From ZC4RG20 sp964553875 (GTDB taxonomy: Bacteria; Pseudomonadota; Gammaproteobacteria; Steroidobacterales; Rariloculaceae): a DNA stretch of 9,212 bases. Below, piece after piece: positions 1-5,961 of the stretch. The translations under genes were made by a program, and so were the position numbers. Where the stretch lies: assembly GCA_964553875.1 (NCBI GenBank), contig CAZKNH010000147.1:1-9212 (forward strand), read 5' to 3'. The notes beneath the pieces are model-generated. The model ran no database searches, was not told where the DNA came from, and saw only the letters and a program-made list of their open reading frames with translations. Each line of letters opens with the position of its first letter. The stretch's first letter is position 1.

Positions 1-55
1 GCACCTCGGCATGCACCTCGGGTTTCGCAACCCACGTCGAAACCAGGTCGCCCCC
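1..55 (-). ncRNA. ssrA: tmRNA (10Sa RNA), 5' portion, cut by window edge
   Basis: tmRNA rescues stalled ribosomes by acting first as a tRNA-Ala mimic and then as an mRNA encoding a degradation tag; its protein partner is SmpB. Read on the minus strand, this stretch begins GGGGGCGACCTGG, continues TTTCGACG and TTGCGAAACCC, and then GGTGCATGCCGAGG. These blocks match, in order and spacing, the conserved 5' end of bacterial tmRNA (E. coli has GGGG..., ATTCGACG, TTTGCGAAACCC, GGTGCATGCCGAGG). The 5' terminus is placed at the first G of the acceptor strand (position 55). The pseudoknots, tag reading frame and 3' CCA lie beyond the window start. smpB lies directly upstream on the same strand, the usual smpB-ssrA arrangement. 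Confidence 0.93.
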
Positions 56-66
56 AAGTCTCGATC

Positions 67-94
67 AGTGTAAGGCCGATTTCAGCCGATTCAA
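67..94 (-). promoter_or_regulatory. sigma-70-type promoter of tmRNA
   Basis: On the minus strand a -35 hexamer TTGAAT (89-94) and a -10 hexamer TACACT (67-72) are separated by 16 nt. The -10 ends 11 nt before the mature tmRNA 5' end. That fits a short precursor leader removed by RNase P, as is known for tmRNA. Each hexamer matches the consensus at 4 of 6 positions. The position makes it credible, but it is not proven. Confidence 0.6.
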
Positions 95-361
95 GGCCGG
101 AGCGCGCGGCGCCGTTCGTTCGACCCGCGCCCACGCTGCTCCGGTCCGCGAGGGGTGAGACCCCTGAATGCCCGGATCGTTCCGTGCCCCGGGGAGCGGC
201 CCCGATCGCCGGCCGGCGGCTTCGGCGCCGTCAGAGCTCGCGCTTGGCGAAACGTTCAGTCCACGCCTCTGCACCGCCCGTTCGTCCGGGCGCCGATCGG
301 CCCGAGGCTCACAGTCGGGCGGGCCGGCCGCCCCGGTCAACCGTTGCTGGGGACCGGCGCG
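95..361. other. Intergenic stretch between smpB and ssrA; no gene recognised
   Basis: GC-rich spacer. Open frames here are short or are extensions of frames antisense to smpB, with no recognisable product. No tRNA-like fold was seen. Two inverted repeats are visible: AGGGGT-GAG-ACCCCT (151-165) and a CCGGAGC...GCTCCGG pair (97-103 and 138-144). Just after the smpB stop the minus strand reads CCGGTC-N13-GACCGG. None of these is followed by a T run, so none is a typical intrinsic terminator. Confidence 0.6.
151..165. repeat. Short perfect hairpin AGGGGT-GAG-ACCCCT
   Basis: A six-base-pair perfect stem with a 3-nt loop in the smpB-ssrA spacer. It can form in RNA from either strand. There is no T tract on either side, so a role in ending the smpB transcript or processing the smpB-ssrA RNA is only possible. 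Confidence 0.35.
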
Positions 362-838
362 TCAGCGCCCCTTCAGCACCCTCGCCCGCTCGACCTGCCA
401 ATCCCGCTCCTTCTCGGCCGCGCGCTTGTCGTGCTGCTTCTTGCCCCTGGCGAGGCCGACCGAGAGCTTCGCGCGGCCGTTGCTCCAATAGAGCTCGAGG
501 GGCACGAGCGTGTATCCCCGGCGCTCGACGAGGCCGGTCAGCCGATCGATCTCCCTGCGGTGGAGCAGGAGCCGGCGCGTGCGTGTCGGGTCCGTCTCGA
601 CGTGGGTCGATGCCGACAAGAGCGGGGTGATGTGCGCGCCGAGAAGCCAGGCCTGATTGTCGCGCAGCACGACATAGGCCTCCGTGAGCTGCGCCTTCCC
701 TGCGCGCAAGCTCTTCACCTCCCAGCCCTTGAGCTCGATCCCGGCCTCGAAGTCCTCCTCGATGAAGTAATCGAAGCGGGCCTTCCGGTTCTGCGCGATC
801 GTGCGCTCGGGGTGCTGCTTTCCCTGCTTCCTGGCCAT
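362..838 (-). CDS. smpB: SsrA-binding protein SmpB
   Basis: SmpB binds the tRNA-like domain of tmRNA, delivers it to stalled ribosomes and mimics the missing codon-anticodon part during trans-translation. The 158-residue protein has the expected family length. It carries the hallmark stretches GWEVKSLRAGK (38-48, beta-barrel), STHV-x2-DPTRTRRLLL (77-92) and GKKQHDKR (132-139), followed by the basic C-terminal tail (KERDWQVERARVLKGR) that enters the mRNA channel. The start is the ATG at 838, which gives the usual short basic N-terminus. No clear Shine-Dalgarno sequence precedes it (GATCATTGCGCTCCC), and I see no convincing promoter on this strand. It is divergent from the SNF transporter and lies upstream of the tmRNA gene on the same strand, so both rescue components are adjacent. 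Confidence 0.97.
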   Translation of the reverse strand: MARKQGKQHPERTIAQNRKARFDYFIEEDFEAGIELKGWEVKSLRAGKAQLTEAYVVLRDNQAWLLGAHITPLLSASTHVETDPTRTRRLLLHRREIDRLTGLVERRGYTLVPLELYWSNGRAKLSVGLARGKKQHDKRAAEKERDWQVERARVLKGR

Positions 839-860
839 GGGAGCGCAATGATCCTAGAAT
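832..860 (+). promoter_or_regulatory. Possible sigma-70 promoter for SNF transporter-ratA-ratB
   Basis: A -35-like TGGCCA (832-837, 4 of 6 matches) and a -10-like TAGAAT (855-860, 5 of 6 matches) are separated by 17 nt. The start point would fall near 867, leaving a leader of about 28 nt that includes the GGAGG ribosome-binding site. The -35 overlaps the smpB start codon, so divergent expression may interfere. Confidence 0.4.
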
Positions 861-881
861 GCAAAACAAAAAACATCTCCC

Positions 882-886
882 GGAGG
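882..886 (+). promoter_or_regulatory. Ribosome-binding site GGAGG deciding the SNF transporter start
   Basis: GGAGG with an 8-nt spacer to the ATG at 895. This favours 895 over the upstream in-frame ATG at 859, which lies inside the predicted -10 box. Confidence 0.75.
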
Positions 887-894
887 CTTCCCGT

Positions 895-2268
895 ATGAAC
901 GAACGCGCAGCCGAGCGGCGACGCTCGCTGCACGGCGAGTGGACGTCTCGCCTCGGCTTCATCCTCGCCCTCGCGGGCTCCGCGGTGGGGCTCGGCAACA
1001 TCTGGCGGTTCCCATACCTCGCAGGCGAGAACGGAGGAGGGGCATTCGTCCTCGTCTACCTCGTGTTCGTCTTCGGTATCGGGCTGCCGATCATGATGGC
1101 GGAGGTGCTGATCGGGCGCCGCGGCCGGCGTAACCCCGTCACGACGATGGGGCTTCTCGGCGAGGAAGAGACGGGGAGGTCCGGCTGGCGCGTCGTCGGC
1201 GGGCTCGGAGTCGTCACCGGGTTTCTGATCCTGTCGTTCTACAGCGTGATCGCCGGTTGGACGCTGTCGTACATCTTCCACAGCGCGTCCGGAGCGTTCA
1301 GGAACGCCGGAGCGGATACGGTCGGGGCGATCTTCCAGTCGCTCGTCGGCAACGAGCTCGCGACGGGCGCATGGCATACGCTGTTCATGGCGTTGACGAT
1401 CGGCGTCGTCGTGCTCGGCGTCGAGCAGGGCCTCGAGAGGGCCGTGCGCATCATGATGCCGGTGCTCATCGCGCTGCTCCTCGTGCTGCTCGGCTACAGC
1501 ATGACGACCGGCAGCTTCGTCGATGCCTTGGTGTTCCTGTTCGAGCCCCGGTTCGACGAGCTGAGCGGCGAGGCCGTGCTCGATGCGCTCGGTCAGGCGT
1601 TCTTCACGCTGAGCGTCGGGATGGGGGCCGTCATGATGTACGGCGCGTACCTGCCGGAGAAGGAGTCGATCCCGCGCTCGTGCGTTGCCGTCGTCGCATT
1701 GGATACGTCGATCGCGCTCCTTTCCGGGCTCGTGATTTTCCCGATCGTGTTTGCGAACGGGCTCGATCCGGCGTCGGGCCCGGGGCTCGTGTTCCAGTCG
1801 CTGCCGCTCGCTTTCGGCCAGATGCCGGGCGGCGTAATCGTCGCGGTGCTGTTCTTCGTGCTGCTGACGTTCGCCGCGTGGACGTCCGCGATCAGCCTGA
1901 TGGAGCCTGCCGTCGCGTACTTCATGGAGACGCGCGGCCTCGATCGTCCGAAAGCCGCGTTGCTCGTCGGCGGGACGATCTGGCTGCTCGGGTTCTTGAC
2001 AGTCATGTCGTTCGGCGCGTGGTCCGACGTCACCTTCTGGAACGGCACGTGGTTCGACAACATCGATTACTTGTCGAACAACGTGTTTCTGCCGCTCGGC
2101 GGCCTCGCGATCGTCGTATTCGCCGGTTGGGTCATGGCGCGCAACTCGACTGCCGACGAGCTCGATCCGGCAGCGGGGCGCGGCTATCGAGTCTGGCGCT
2201 GGACGGCCCGCTACGTGGCTCCGGTCGCAGTCGCGCTCGTGCTGCTGAACGCCGTCGGTATATTCTGA
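895..2268 (+). CDS. Sodium-dependent transporter, SNF/NSS (neurotransmitter:sodium symporter) family
   Basis: A predicted inner-membrane secondary transporter that would use the sodium gradient to import an amino acid or related solute; the substrate cannot be read from sequence. The 457-residue product shows about 11 hydrophobic segments (roughly 19-42, 49-73, 98-128, 160-178, 185-203, 231-252, 264-287, 313-343, 354-374, 395-414, 438-455), as is usual for bacterial members such as MhsT; LeuT has 12. The family signature AGSAVGLGNIWRFP (27-40) is followed by ENGGGAF (45-51). It keeps the unwound TM1 and the Gly/Ala/Val/Asn positions that bind sodium in LeuT. AAWTSAISLMEP (327-338) supplies the Thr-Ser pair of the second sodium site. 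The ATG at 895 is chosen because GGAGG (882-886) sits 8 nt before it; the in-frame ATG at 859 has no such site. Its stop lies 4 nt before the ratA start, suggesting co-transcription. It is not part of the usual smpB-ratA neighbourhood. Confidence 0.93.
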   Translation: MNERAAERRRSLHGEWTSRLGFILALAGSAVGLGNIWRFPYLAGENGGGAFVLVYLVFVFGIGLPIMMAEVLIGRRGRRNPVTTMGLLGEEETGRSGWRVVGGLGVVTGFLILSFYSVIAGWTLSYIFHSASGAFRNAGADTVGAIFQSLVGNELATGAWHTLFMALTIGVVVLGVEQGLERAVRIMMPVLIALLLVLLGYSMTTGSFVDALVFLFEPRFDELSGEAVLDALGQAFFTLSVGMGAVMMYGAYLPEKESIPRSCVAVVALDTSIALLSGLVIFPIVFANGLDPASGPGLVFQSLPLAFGQMPGGVIVAVLFFVLLTFAAWTSAISLMEPAVAYFMETRGLDRPKAALLVGGTIWLLGFLTVMSFGAWSDVTFWNGTWFDNIDYLSNNVFLPLGGLAIVVFAGWVMARNSTADELDPAAGRGYRVWRWTARYVAPVAVALVLLNAVGIF

Positions 2269-2272
2269 GCCG

Positions 2273-2707
2273 ATGCGCACCGTTCACCGGAGCTGCCGTG
2301 TGCCGCATACGGCCGAGGAGATGTTCGACCTCGTGAACGACATCGAAGCGTACCCGGAGTTTCTGCACTGGGTGCGCGGCGCGCGCATCGACGAGCGCGG
2401 TGACGGCTACATGAAGGCGACGCTCGATATCGGCATCGGCGGCATTCACAAGAGCTTCACGACGCTGAACACGTTCGAGCGGCCTCACCGGCTCGACATC
2501 GAGCTCGTCAGCGGGCCTTTCCGCCACCTCGACGGCTTGTGGGAGTTCGAGGACGTCGGCGACGGCGAATGCGAGGTATCCGTGACCTTGTCTTTCGAGG
2601 TGATCGCGTCCCCGTTGTCGATGGTGTTCTCGATGCTCTTCGAGGAGCTCGTTCGCGCGCAGGTCGCCGCCTTCGTGCAGCGGGCAGAGGCGCTCTATGG
2701 CCGCTGA
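2273..2707 (+). CDS. ratA: RatA/YfjG, coenzyme-Q-binding START-fold protein (COQ10 family)
   Basis: A member of the polyketide cyclase/COQ10 START superfamily of small lipid-binding folds. In E. coli the homologue was described as RatA, an inhibitor of 70S ribosome assembly, while the eukaryotic relative COQ10 is a ubiquinone-binding respiratory protein; which role holds here is open. The 144-residue product has the family length and the typical motifs: AEEMFDLVNDIEAYPEFLHW (14-33), GPFRHLDGLWEF (81-92) and a C-terminal helix LSMVFSMLFEELV (115-127) closing the cavity. The ATG at 2273 follows the transporter stop by 4 nt, with only a weak upstream TGAG, so translation may depend on coupling to the transporter. 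ratB overlaps its 3' end. The ratA-ratB pair beside smpB and bamE is a conserved gammaproteobacterial arrangement. Confidence 0.93.
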   Translation: MRTVHRSCRVPHTAEEMFDLVNDIEAYPEFLHWVRGARIDERGDGYMKATLDIGIGGIHKSFTTLNTFERPHRLDIELVSGPFRHLDGLWEFEDVGDGECEVSVTLSFEVIASPLSMVFSMLFEELVRAQVAAFVQRAEALYGR

Positions 2708-3050
2708 GACGACGGAGCGCGAGACCGTCGAGGTCGTTTACGCGACGCGAGCCGAGCAGCGCATCGTCACGCTCGCGTTCACGCCCGGGATGACGGCCCG
2801 AAGCGCCGTCGATGCGTCCGGGCTGCTCGACGTCTTTCCCGAGATCAACGCGAGGCCGCTCGTGCTCGGCGTGTATGGCGAGCCCGTCGCGCCGGACCAG
2901 CCGCTGTCGCCGGGCGATCGGGTCGAGATTTGCCGGCCGCTGCTGCGTGACCCGCGCACGCTGCGGCGGGAGTTGCTGAAGCTGGGACAGGTCATGGGCC
3001 TTCCCGGGCGAAGGCTGAGCGGGCATTCGAGCGTGGACGACGGCTACTAG
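2697..3050 (+). CDS. ratB: RatB/RnfH family protein (UPF0125, ubiquitin-like fold)
   Basis: A small protein of the RnfH/UPF0125 family, structurally related to the beta-grasp ThiS/MoaD group. The E. coli homologue is the RatA neighbour (RatB/RnfH), whose biochemical role is not settled. The 117-residue product contains VEVVYAT at the first strand (11-17) and the most conserved block, LSPGDRVEICRPL (70-82) followed by RDPRTLRRE (84-92). The last 20 or so residues (LPGRRLSGHSSVDDGY) are poorly conserved. The ATG at 2697 lies 11 nt before the end of ratA. AGAGG (2686-2690), inside ratA, sits 6 nt before it, which supports this start and tight co-translation. It converges with bamE. Confidence 0.92.
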   Translation: MAAETTERETVEVVYATRAEQRIVTLAFTPGMTARSAVDASGLLDVFPEINARPLVLGVYGEPVAPDQPLSPGDRVEICRPLLRDPRTLRRELLKLGQVMGLPGRRLSGHSSVDDGY

Positions 3051-3055
3051 GCGCA

Positions 3056-3074
3056 CCGAGCACGTCCCGCTCGG
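3056..3074 (+). terminator. Hairpin after ratB, possible terminator
   Basis: CCGAGC (3056-3061) pairs perfectly with GCTCGG (3069-3074) around a 7-nt loop, five bases after the ratB stop codon, in the 76-nt gap between converging ratB and bamE. No T run follows. It may stabilise a 3' end or weakly terminate in either direction, but it is not a textbook intrinsic terminator. Confidence 0.35.
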
Positions 3075-3126
3075 AGCACGCCTCGCACGAAACGCGCCCG
3101 GGCGGCGAACATTGCGCCGAACCGTG

Positions 3127-3585
3127 TCAGTCGTCGCTCGCGGCGACCTCCGTCGCCTCCATCACCTCTCTCGGGTCGAGCTCCTCGGCCGGGTCGACCA
3201 CCATGCCACGCGGCGGAACACGCGTTTCGATGCGCACGACGCGATCGTCCTCGAAGAAGACCGTCACCCAGTAGCGCGTGACATCGCGCCGGCGTCCCTG
3301 CCGGAAAAAGTACGTGTAGTCCCAGCGGTCCGCGTGGAAGGGATCGGAAATCAGCGGCGTTCCGAGCAGAAACTGCACTTGGCTGCGCGTCATGCCTTCG
3401 CGAACCTGCTCGAGATCCGCGACGTCGACCACGTTGCCCTGTTGCACACTCATGCGGAATGCACAGCCGCTCGCGGCAACGGCGACGAGGGCGGCGCACA
3501 GCACGGCGACGGGCGCGCGCCAAGCAGCGCCGACACGCGGGAGCGCGCGGCTCGAGAGGTGGAGAGCTCTGCGTGTATGGGCCAT
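3127..3585 (-). CDS. bamE: Outer-membrane assembly lipoprotein BamE (SmpA/OmlA)
   Basis: BamE is a small lipoprotein of the BAM complex, which folds beta-barrel proteins into the outer membrane, where it supports BamD and BamA. From the ATG at 3585 the product has 152 residues, beginning with a basic N-region and a hydrophobic stretch ending in VAASGC, so Cys41 is the predicted lipidated residue. The mature part has the SmpA/OmlA signature: QQGNVVDVADLEQVREGMT (48-66), then SQVQFLLGTPLISDPF and the WDYTYFFRQG strand. After the folded domain comes an acidic extension of about 25 residues (from MVVDPAEELDPREV) that the shorter E. coli protein (113 residues) lacks. An ATG six codons upstream (3603) is an alternative start; neither has a strong ribosome-binding site. 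Position between ratB (converging) and fur (diverging) matches Pseudomonas. Confidence 0.92.
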   Translation of the reverse strand: MAHTRRALHLSSRALPRVGAAWRAPVAVLCAALVAVAASGCAFRMSVQQGNVVDVADLEQVREGMTRSQVQFLLGTPLISDPFHADRWDYTYFFRQGRRRDVTRYWVTVFFEDDRVVRIETRVPPRGMVVDPAEELDPREVMEATEVAASDD

Positions 3586-3588
3586 AAT
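3560..3588 (+). promoter_or_regulatory. Possible sigma-70 promoter of fur
   Basis: A TGGAGA (3560-3565, 4 of 6 matches) and a CATAAT (3583-3588, 5 of 6 matches) are separated by 17 nt. This gives a start point near 3595 and a leader of about 36 nt containing the AGGGGAG ribosome-binding site. The box lies over the bamE start. I do not see a Fur box (GATAATGATAATCATTATC-like) in the 45-nt gap, so autoregulation is not supported here. Confidence 0.38.
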
Positions 3589-3598
3589 TGAGCCGCGG

Positions 3599-3604
3599 AT
3601 CATA
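3599..3604 (-). promoter_or_regulatory. Possible -10 box of bamE
   Basis: On the minus strand TATGAT matches the -10 consensus at 5 of 6 positions, but no good -35 lies 16-18 nt upstream. If used, transcription would begin near 3592. That favours the ATG at 3585 over 3603 and leaves a very short leader. Confidence 0.35.
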
Positions 3605-3617
3605 CCCCATTTGACAC

Positions 3618-3624
3618 AGGGGAG
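3618..3624 (+). promoter_or_regulatory. Ribosome-binding site deciding the GTG start of fur
   Basis: AGGGGAG, 6 nt before GTG 3631. No ATG in this frame near the conserved N-terminus offers an alternative. Confidence 0.75.
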
Positions 3625-3630
3625 TAGACA

Positions 3631-4038
3631 GTGGAAGGGCGGCAGGATCTTCGTAAAGCCGGATTGAAGGTGACTTCGCCGCGCCTCAAGATCCTGGAGG
3701 TCTTGGAGAAGAGCGAGGAACGCCACCTGTCGGCGGAGGCGATCTACCGCTTGCTGCTCGACGCCGGTGAGGAGCTGGGCCTCGCGACCGTGTATCGCGT
3801 GCTCACGCAATTCGAGCGCGCGGGCCTCGTGACCCGTCACAACTTCGAAGGGGGCACCGCGGTATTCGAGCTGGCGGACCGCAACCATCACGACCATATG
3901 GTGTGCCTCGACACCGGTAAGGTCATCGAGTTCTTCGACGAGCGGATCGAGCAAATCCAGCGCGAGATCGCGCGCCGCTACGGCTACGAGATCGAGGACC
4001 ATAGCCTCGTGCTGTACGTGCGGCCGAAGGCGAACTGA
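3631..4038 (+). CDS. fur: Ferric uptake regulator Fur
   Basis: Fur is the iron-responsive repressor that, loaded with Fe(II), binds Fur boxes in front of iron-uptake genes. The 135-residue product has the N-terminal winged helix (KAGLKVTSPRLKILEVL, 9-25; GLATVYRVLTQFE, 50-62) and the dimerisation/metal domain with HNFEGG (70-75) and HHDHM (86-90), followed by the block containing CLDTGKVIEF (92-101). Cys92 is the only cysteine: the second Cys of the E. coli CxxC zinc site is Thr95, as in P. aeruginosa Fur, so a Cys4 structural zinc site cannot form. The start is GTG at 3631, chosen because AGGGGAG (3618-3624) lies 6 nt before it and the N-terminus then has the family length. It diverges from bamE and converges with recN. 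Confidence 0.96.
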   Translation: MEGRQDLRKAGLKVTSPRLKILEVLEKSEERHLSAEAIYRLLLDAGEELGLATVYRVLTQFERAGLVTRHNFEGGTAVFELADRNHHDHMVCLDTGKVIEFFDERIEQIQREIARRYGYEIEDHSLVLYVRPKAN

Positions 4039-4079
4039 GCGGCAGGCTTCTTCGCGTCGACGCCGAGCGCGTCATCGGC

Positions 4080-4120
4080 GCAGCGACGGCGAGCACATGC
4101 GGCGCGTTCTCCGCCGCTGC
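4080..4120. terminator. Imperfect hairpin between converging fur and recN
   Basis: GCAGCGACGG (4080-4089) pairs with CCGCCGCTGC (4111-4120), with a single A-C mismatch and a 21-nt loop. It lies about midway in the 95-nt gap between the fur and recN stop codons. No T tract follows on either strand. It may serve as a two-way transcript end, but the evidence is position and stem only. Confidence 0.3.
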
Positions 4121-4133
4121 GGCTGGCACCACG

Positions 4134-5867
4134 TTACGCATCTGCGCCGGTGCGGCGGCTGCGCCTCGCTGACCGTCGTCGCGTCGGCGCAGCGGATTTC
4201 GCCGCGCGGCCGATCATTTCCGCGGCGTGCGCGCGCGTGACCGCGGTGATCTCGACGCCGCCGAGCATTCTCGACAGCTCCTCGACGCGCTCCTCCGCCG
4301 ATAGCCGCCGCACGGTCGTCCGGCTCGTTTTACCGTCCGTCTCCTTCGCGACGTGATAGTGGTGACGTCCGTGGCTCGCGACCTGCGGCAGATGCGTCAC
4401 ACAGAGGACCTGACGGTTCGCGGCGATCTTCGCGAGCTTGCGGCCCACGATCTCGGCGACGCCGCCGCCGATCCCCGCGTCCACCTCGTCGAACACGAGC
4501 GTCGGCACCGGCGACGCGTCCGCACCGACGACCTCGATTGCGAGCCCGATCCGCGAGAGCTCCCCACCTGACGCGACTTTCGCGAGCGGCCCGAACGGCT
4601 GCCCCGGATTCAGCCGCACCCGAAACTCGACCCGGTCGAGACCCGTGCCGTCCGCGCGGTCGCGCGGCTTCTCGTCGATCGCGACCTCGAACAGGCCGTG
4701 CGCGAGCCCGAGCTCCGGAAGCTGCTCGGTCACCGCGGCCGAGAGCTTCGCCGCGACCTCTCGGCGCGCCTTCGACAATTTCGTCGCGGCTGCAAGATAG
4801 GCCGCTTCCGCACGCTCGGCGGCCGCGGAAAGCGCCTCGATCGAGTGGGCCGCTCCGCCCAGCTCGTCGATCCGCGCGCGGAGCGAAGCGAGCACCCCCG
4901 GGAGCTCGTCCTCGGTGACGCCGTGCCGGCGCGCGAGCGTCCGGATCCTCGACAGACGCGTCTCGACCGCGTCGAGCCGCTCGGGGTCAGGCTCGAGGCG
5001 CTCCCGATAGTGCACCAGCGCGAGCGCCGCCTCGCGGAGCTCGATCTCGATGCTTGCGAGCATCTCGGCCGGCTGTCGGAGCGTTTCGTCGTCCTCGACG
5101 AGCCGAGCGATCTCCTGCGCGGCCCGGGCGACGAGCGCGTGCGCGCTGACGTTCTCGGCCTCGTAGACCGCCTGGATCGCGAGGTCGAGACCGCTCGCGA
5201 GCTTGTCGACGTTCGCGAGTCGGCCGCGCTCCGCATGGAGGCGCGCGGGCTCGCCGTCCTCGAGCGCGAGCGCTTCGAGCTCGGACGCCTGGAAGCGCAA
5301 GAGCTCGAGCTCGGCGTCCCGCTGCCGGTGGCCGCTCTGCGCCGCGTCGAGCTTCGCGCGCGCGTCCTGCCAGTCGCGATACGCCGCCGCGACGTCGCGC
5401 ACGAGCGGCTCGAGCCCGCCGTGAGCGTCGAGGAGCGCGCGCTGGTTCGCGCCGTCGAGCAGCGACTGATGCGCATGCTGGCCGTGGATGTCGACGAGCA
5501 GGGACCCGATCTGCTTCAGGTCCGCGAGCGTGACCGGCTGATTGTTCACGAACGCGCGGGACCGGCCGTCTCGGCCGATGATGCGCCGCAGCGCGCAGCG
5601 GTGCTCGTCGTCGAGGCCGAGCTCCTCGAGCCGCGCGAGCGCGGCGTGTCCGGGCGGGCATTCGAACAGCACGCCGATCTCGGCCCGGTCCGCGCCGTGG
5701 CGGACGACGCTCGCGTCCGCGCGGTCGCCGAGCGCGAGGCCGAGCGCGTCGACGAGGATCGATTTCCCGGCGCCGGTCTCGCCCGTCACGACGGAGAGCC
5801 CGTCGCCGAGCTCGACCTCGACCTCGTCGATCACGGCGAAGTTCTTGACGCGGATGAGGCTCAGCAT
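4134..5867 (-). CDS. recN: DNA repair protein RecN (SMC-like ATPase)
   Basis: RecN is an SMC-like ATPase that acts early in double-strand-break repair and helps RecA by holding DNA ends together. From the ATG at 5867 the product has 577 residues. It has a Walker A GETGAGKS at 29-36, a long central coiled-coil part rich in Glu, Arg, Leu and Ala, and the C-terminal half of the ATPase head: ABC signature ASGGELSR (432-439), Walker B LVFDEVDAGIGG (from 457) and VTHLPQVA. The N-terminus MLSLIRVKNFAV aligns with the family; a GTG three codons upstream (5876) is a weaker alternative. GGGG (5877-5880) could serve as a ribosome-binding site. The last 25 or so residues form an Arg-rich tail (RRRSARRSRR) beyond the E. 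coli protein's end. It follows nadK by 94 nt on the same strand; I see no CTGT-N8-ACAG LexA box in that gap. Confidence 0.95.
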   Translation of the reverse strand: MLSLIRVKNFAVIDEVEVELGDGLSVVTGETGAGKSILVDALGLALGDRADASVVRHGADRAEIGVLFECPPGHAALARLEELGLDDEHRCALRRIIGRDGRSRAFVNNQPVTLADLKQIGSLLVDIHGQHAHQSLLDGANQRALLDAHGGLEPLVRDVAAAYRDWQDARAKLDAAQSGHRQRDAELELLRFQASELEALALEDGEPARLHAERGRLANVDKLASGLDLAIQAVYEAENVSAHALVARAAQEIARLVEDDETLRQPAEMLASIEIELREAALALVHYRERLEPDPERLDAVETRLSRIRTLARRHGVTEDELPGVLASLRARIDELGGAAHSIEALSAAAERAEAAYLAAATKLSKARREVAAKLSAAVTEQLPELGLAHGLFEVAIDEKPRDRADGTGLDRVEFRVRLNPGQPFGPLAKVASGGELSRIGLAIEVVGADASPVPTLVFDEVDAGIGGGVAEIVGRKLAKIAANRQVLCVTHLPQVASHGRHHYHVAKETDGKTSRTTVRRLSAEERVEELSRMLGGVEITAVTRAHAAEMIGRAAKSAAPTRRRSARRSRRTGADA

Positions 5868-5961
5868 CGCGCGCACCCCGTTGTCCGGCGGCTTCCGCGC
5901 GGCATGCGCCGTGCGGCGTATCGGCGTCGGGGGCCGCCGCGGGCGGCAATCGGGATTCGCG

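Noticed and set aside
715..2280. Open frame of 521 codons on the minus strand across the SNF transporter
   Set aside because: The product is a run of Arg, Asp, Glu, His and Pro with no family resemblance. It is antisense to a clear transporter with membrane segments and a ribosome-binding site. Long antisense frames are expected at this GC content.
3587..3612. CCCCATTT upstream of fur as a sigma-32 -10 box
   Set aside because: The only TTGA-type -35 (ATTGAGC) is 11 nt away, shorter than the 13-17 nt sigma-32 spacers, and fur is not normally a heat-shock gene.
3611..3616. TTGACA just before fur as a -35 box
   Set aside because: A matching -10 would fall inside the fur coding sequence (no TATAAT-like hexamer there), and transcription would start after the GTG codon.
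3586..4002. In-frame upstream extension of bamE (to 291 residues)
   Set aside because: It would run antisense through most of fur and put the lipoprotein signal peptide in the middle of the protein. The start at 3585 (or 3603) places it correctly.
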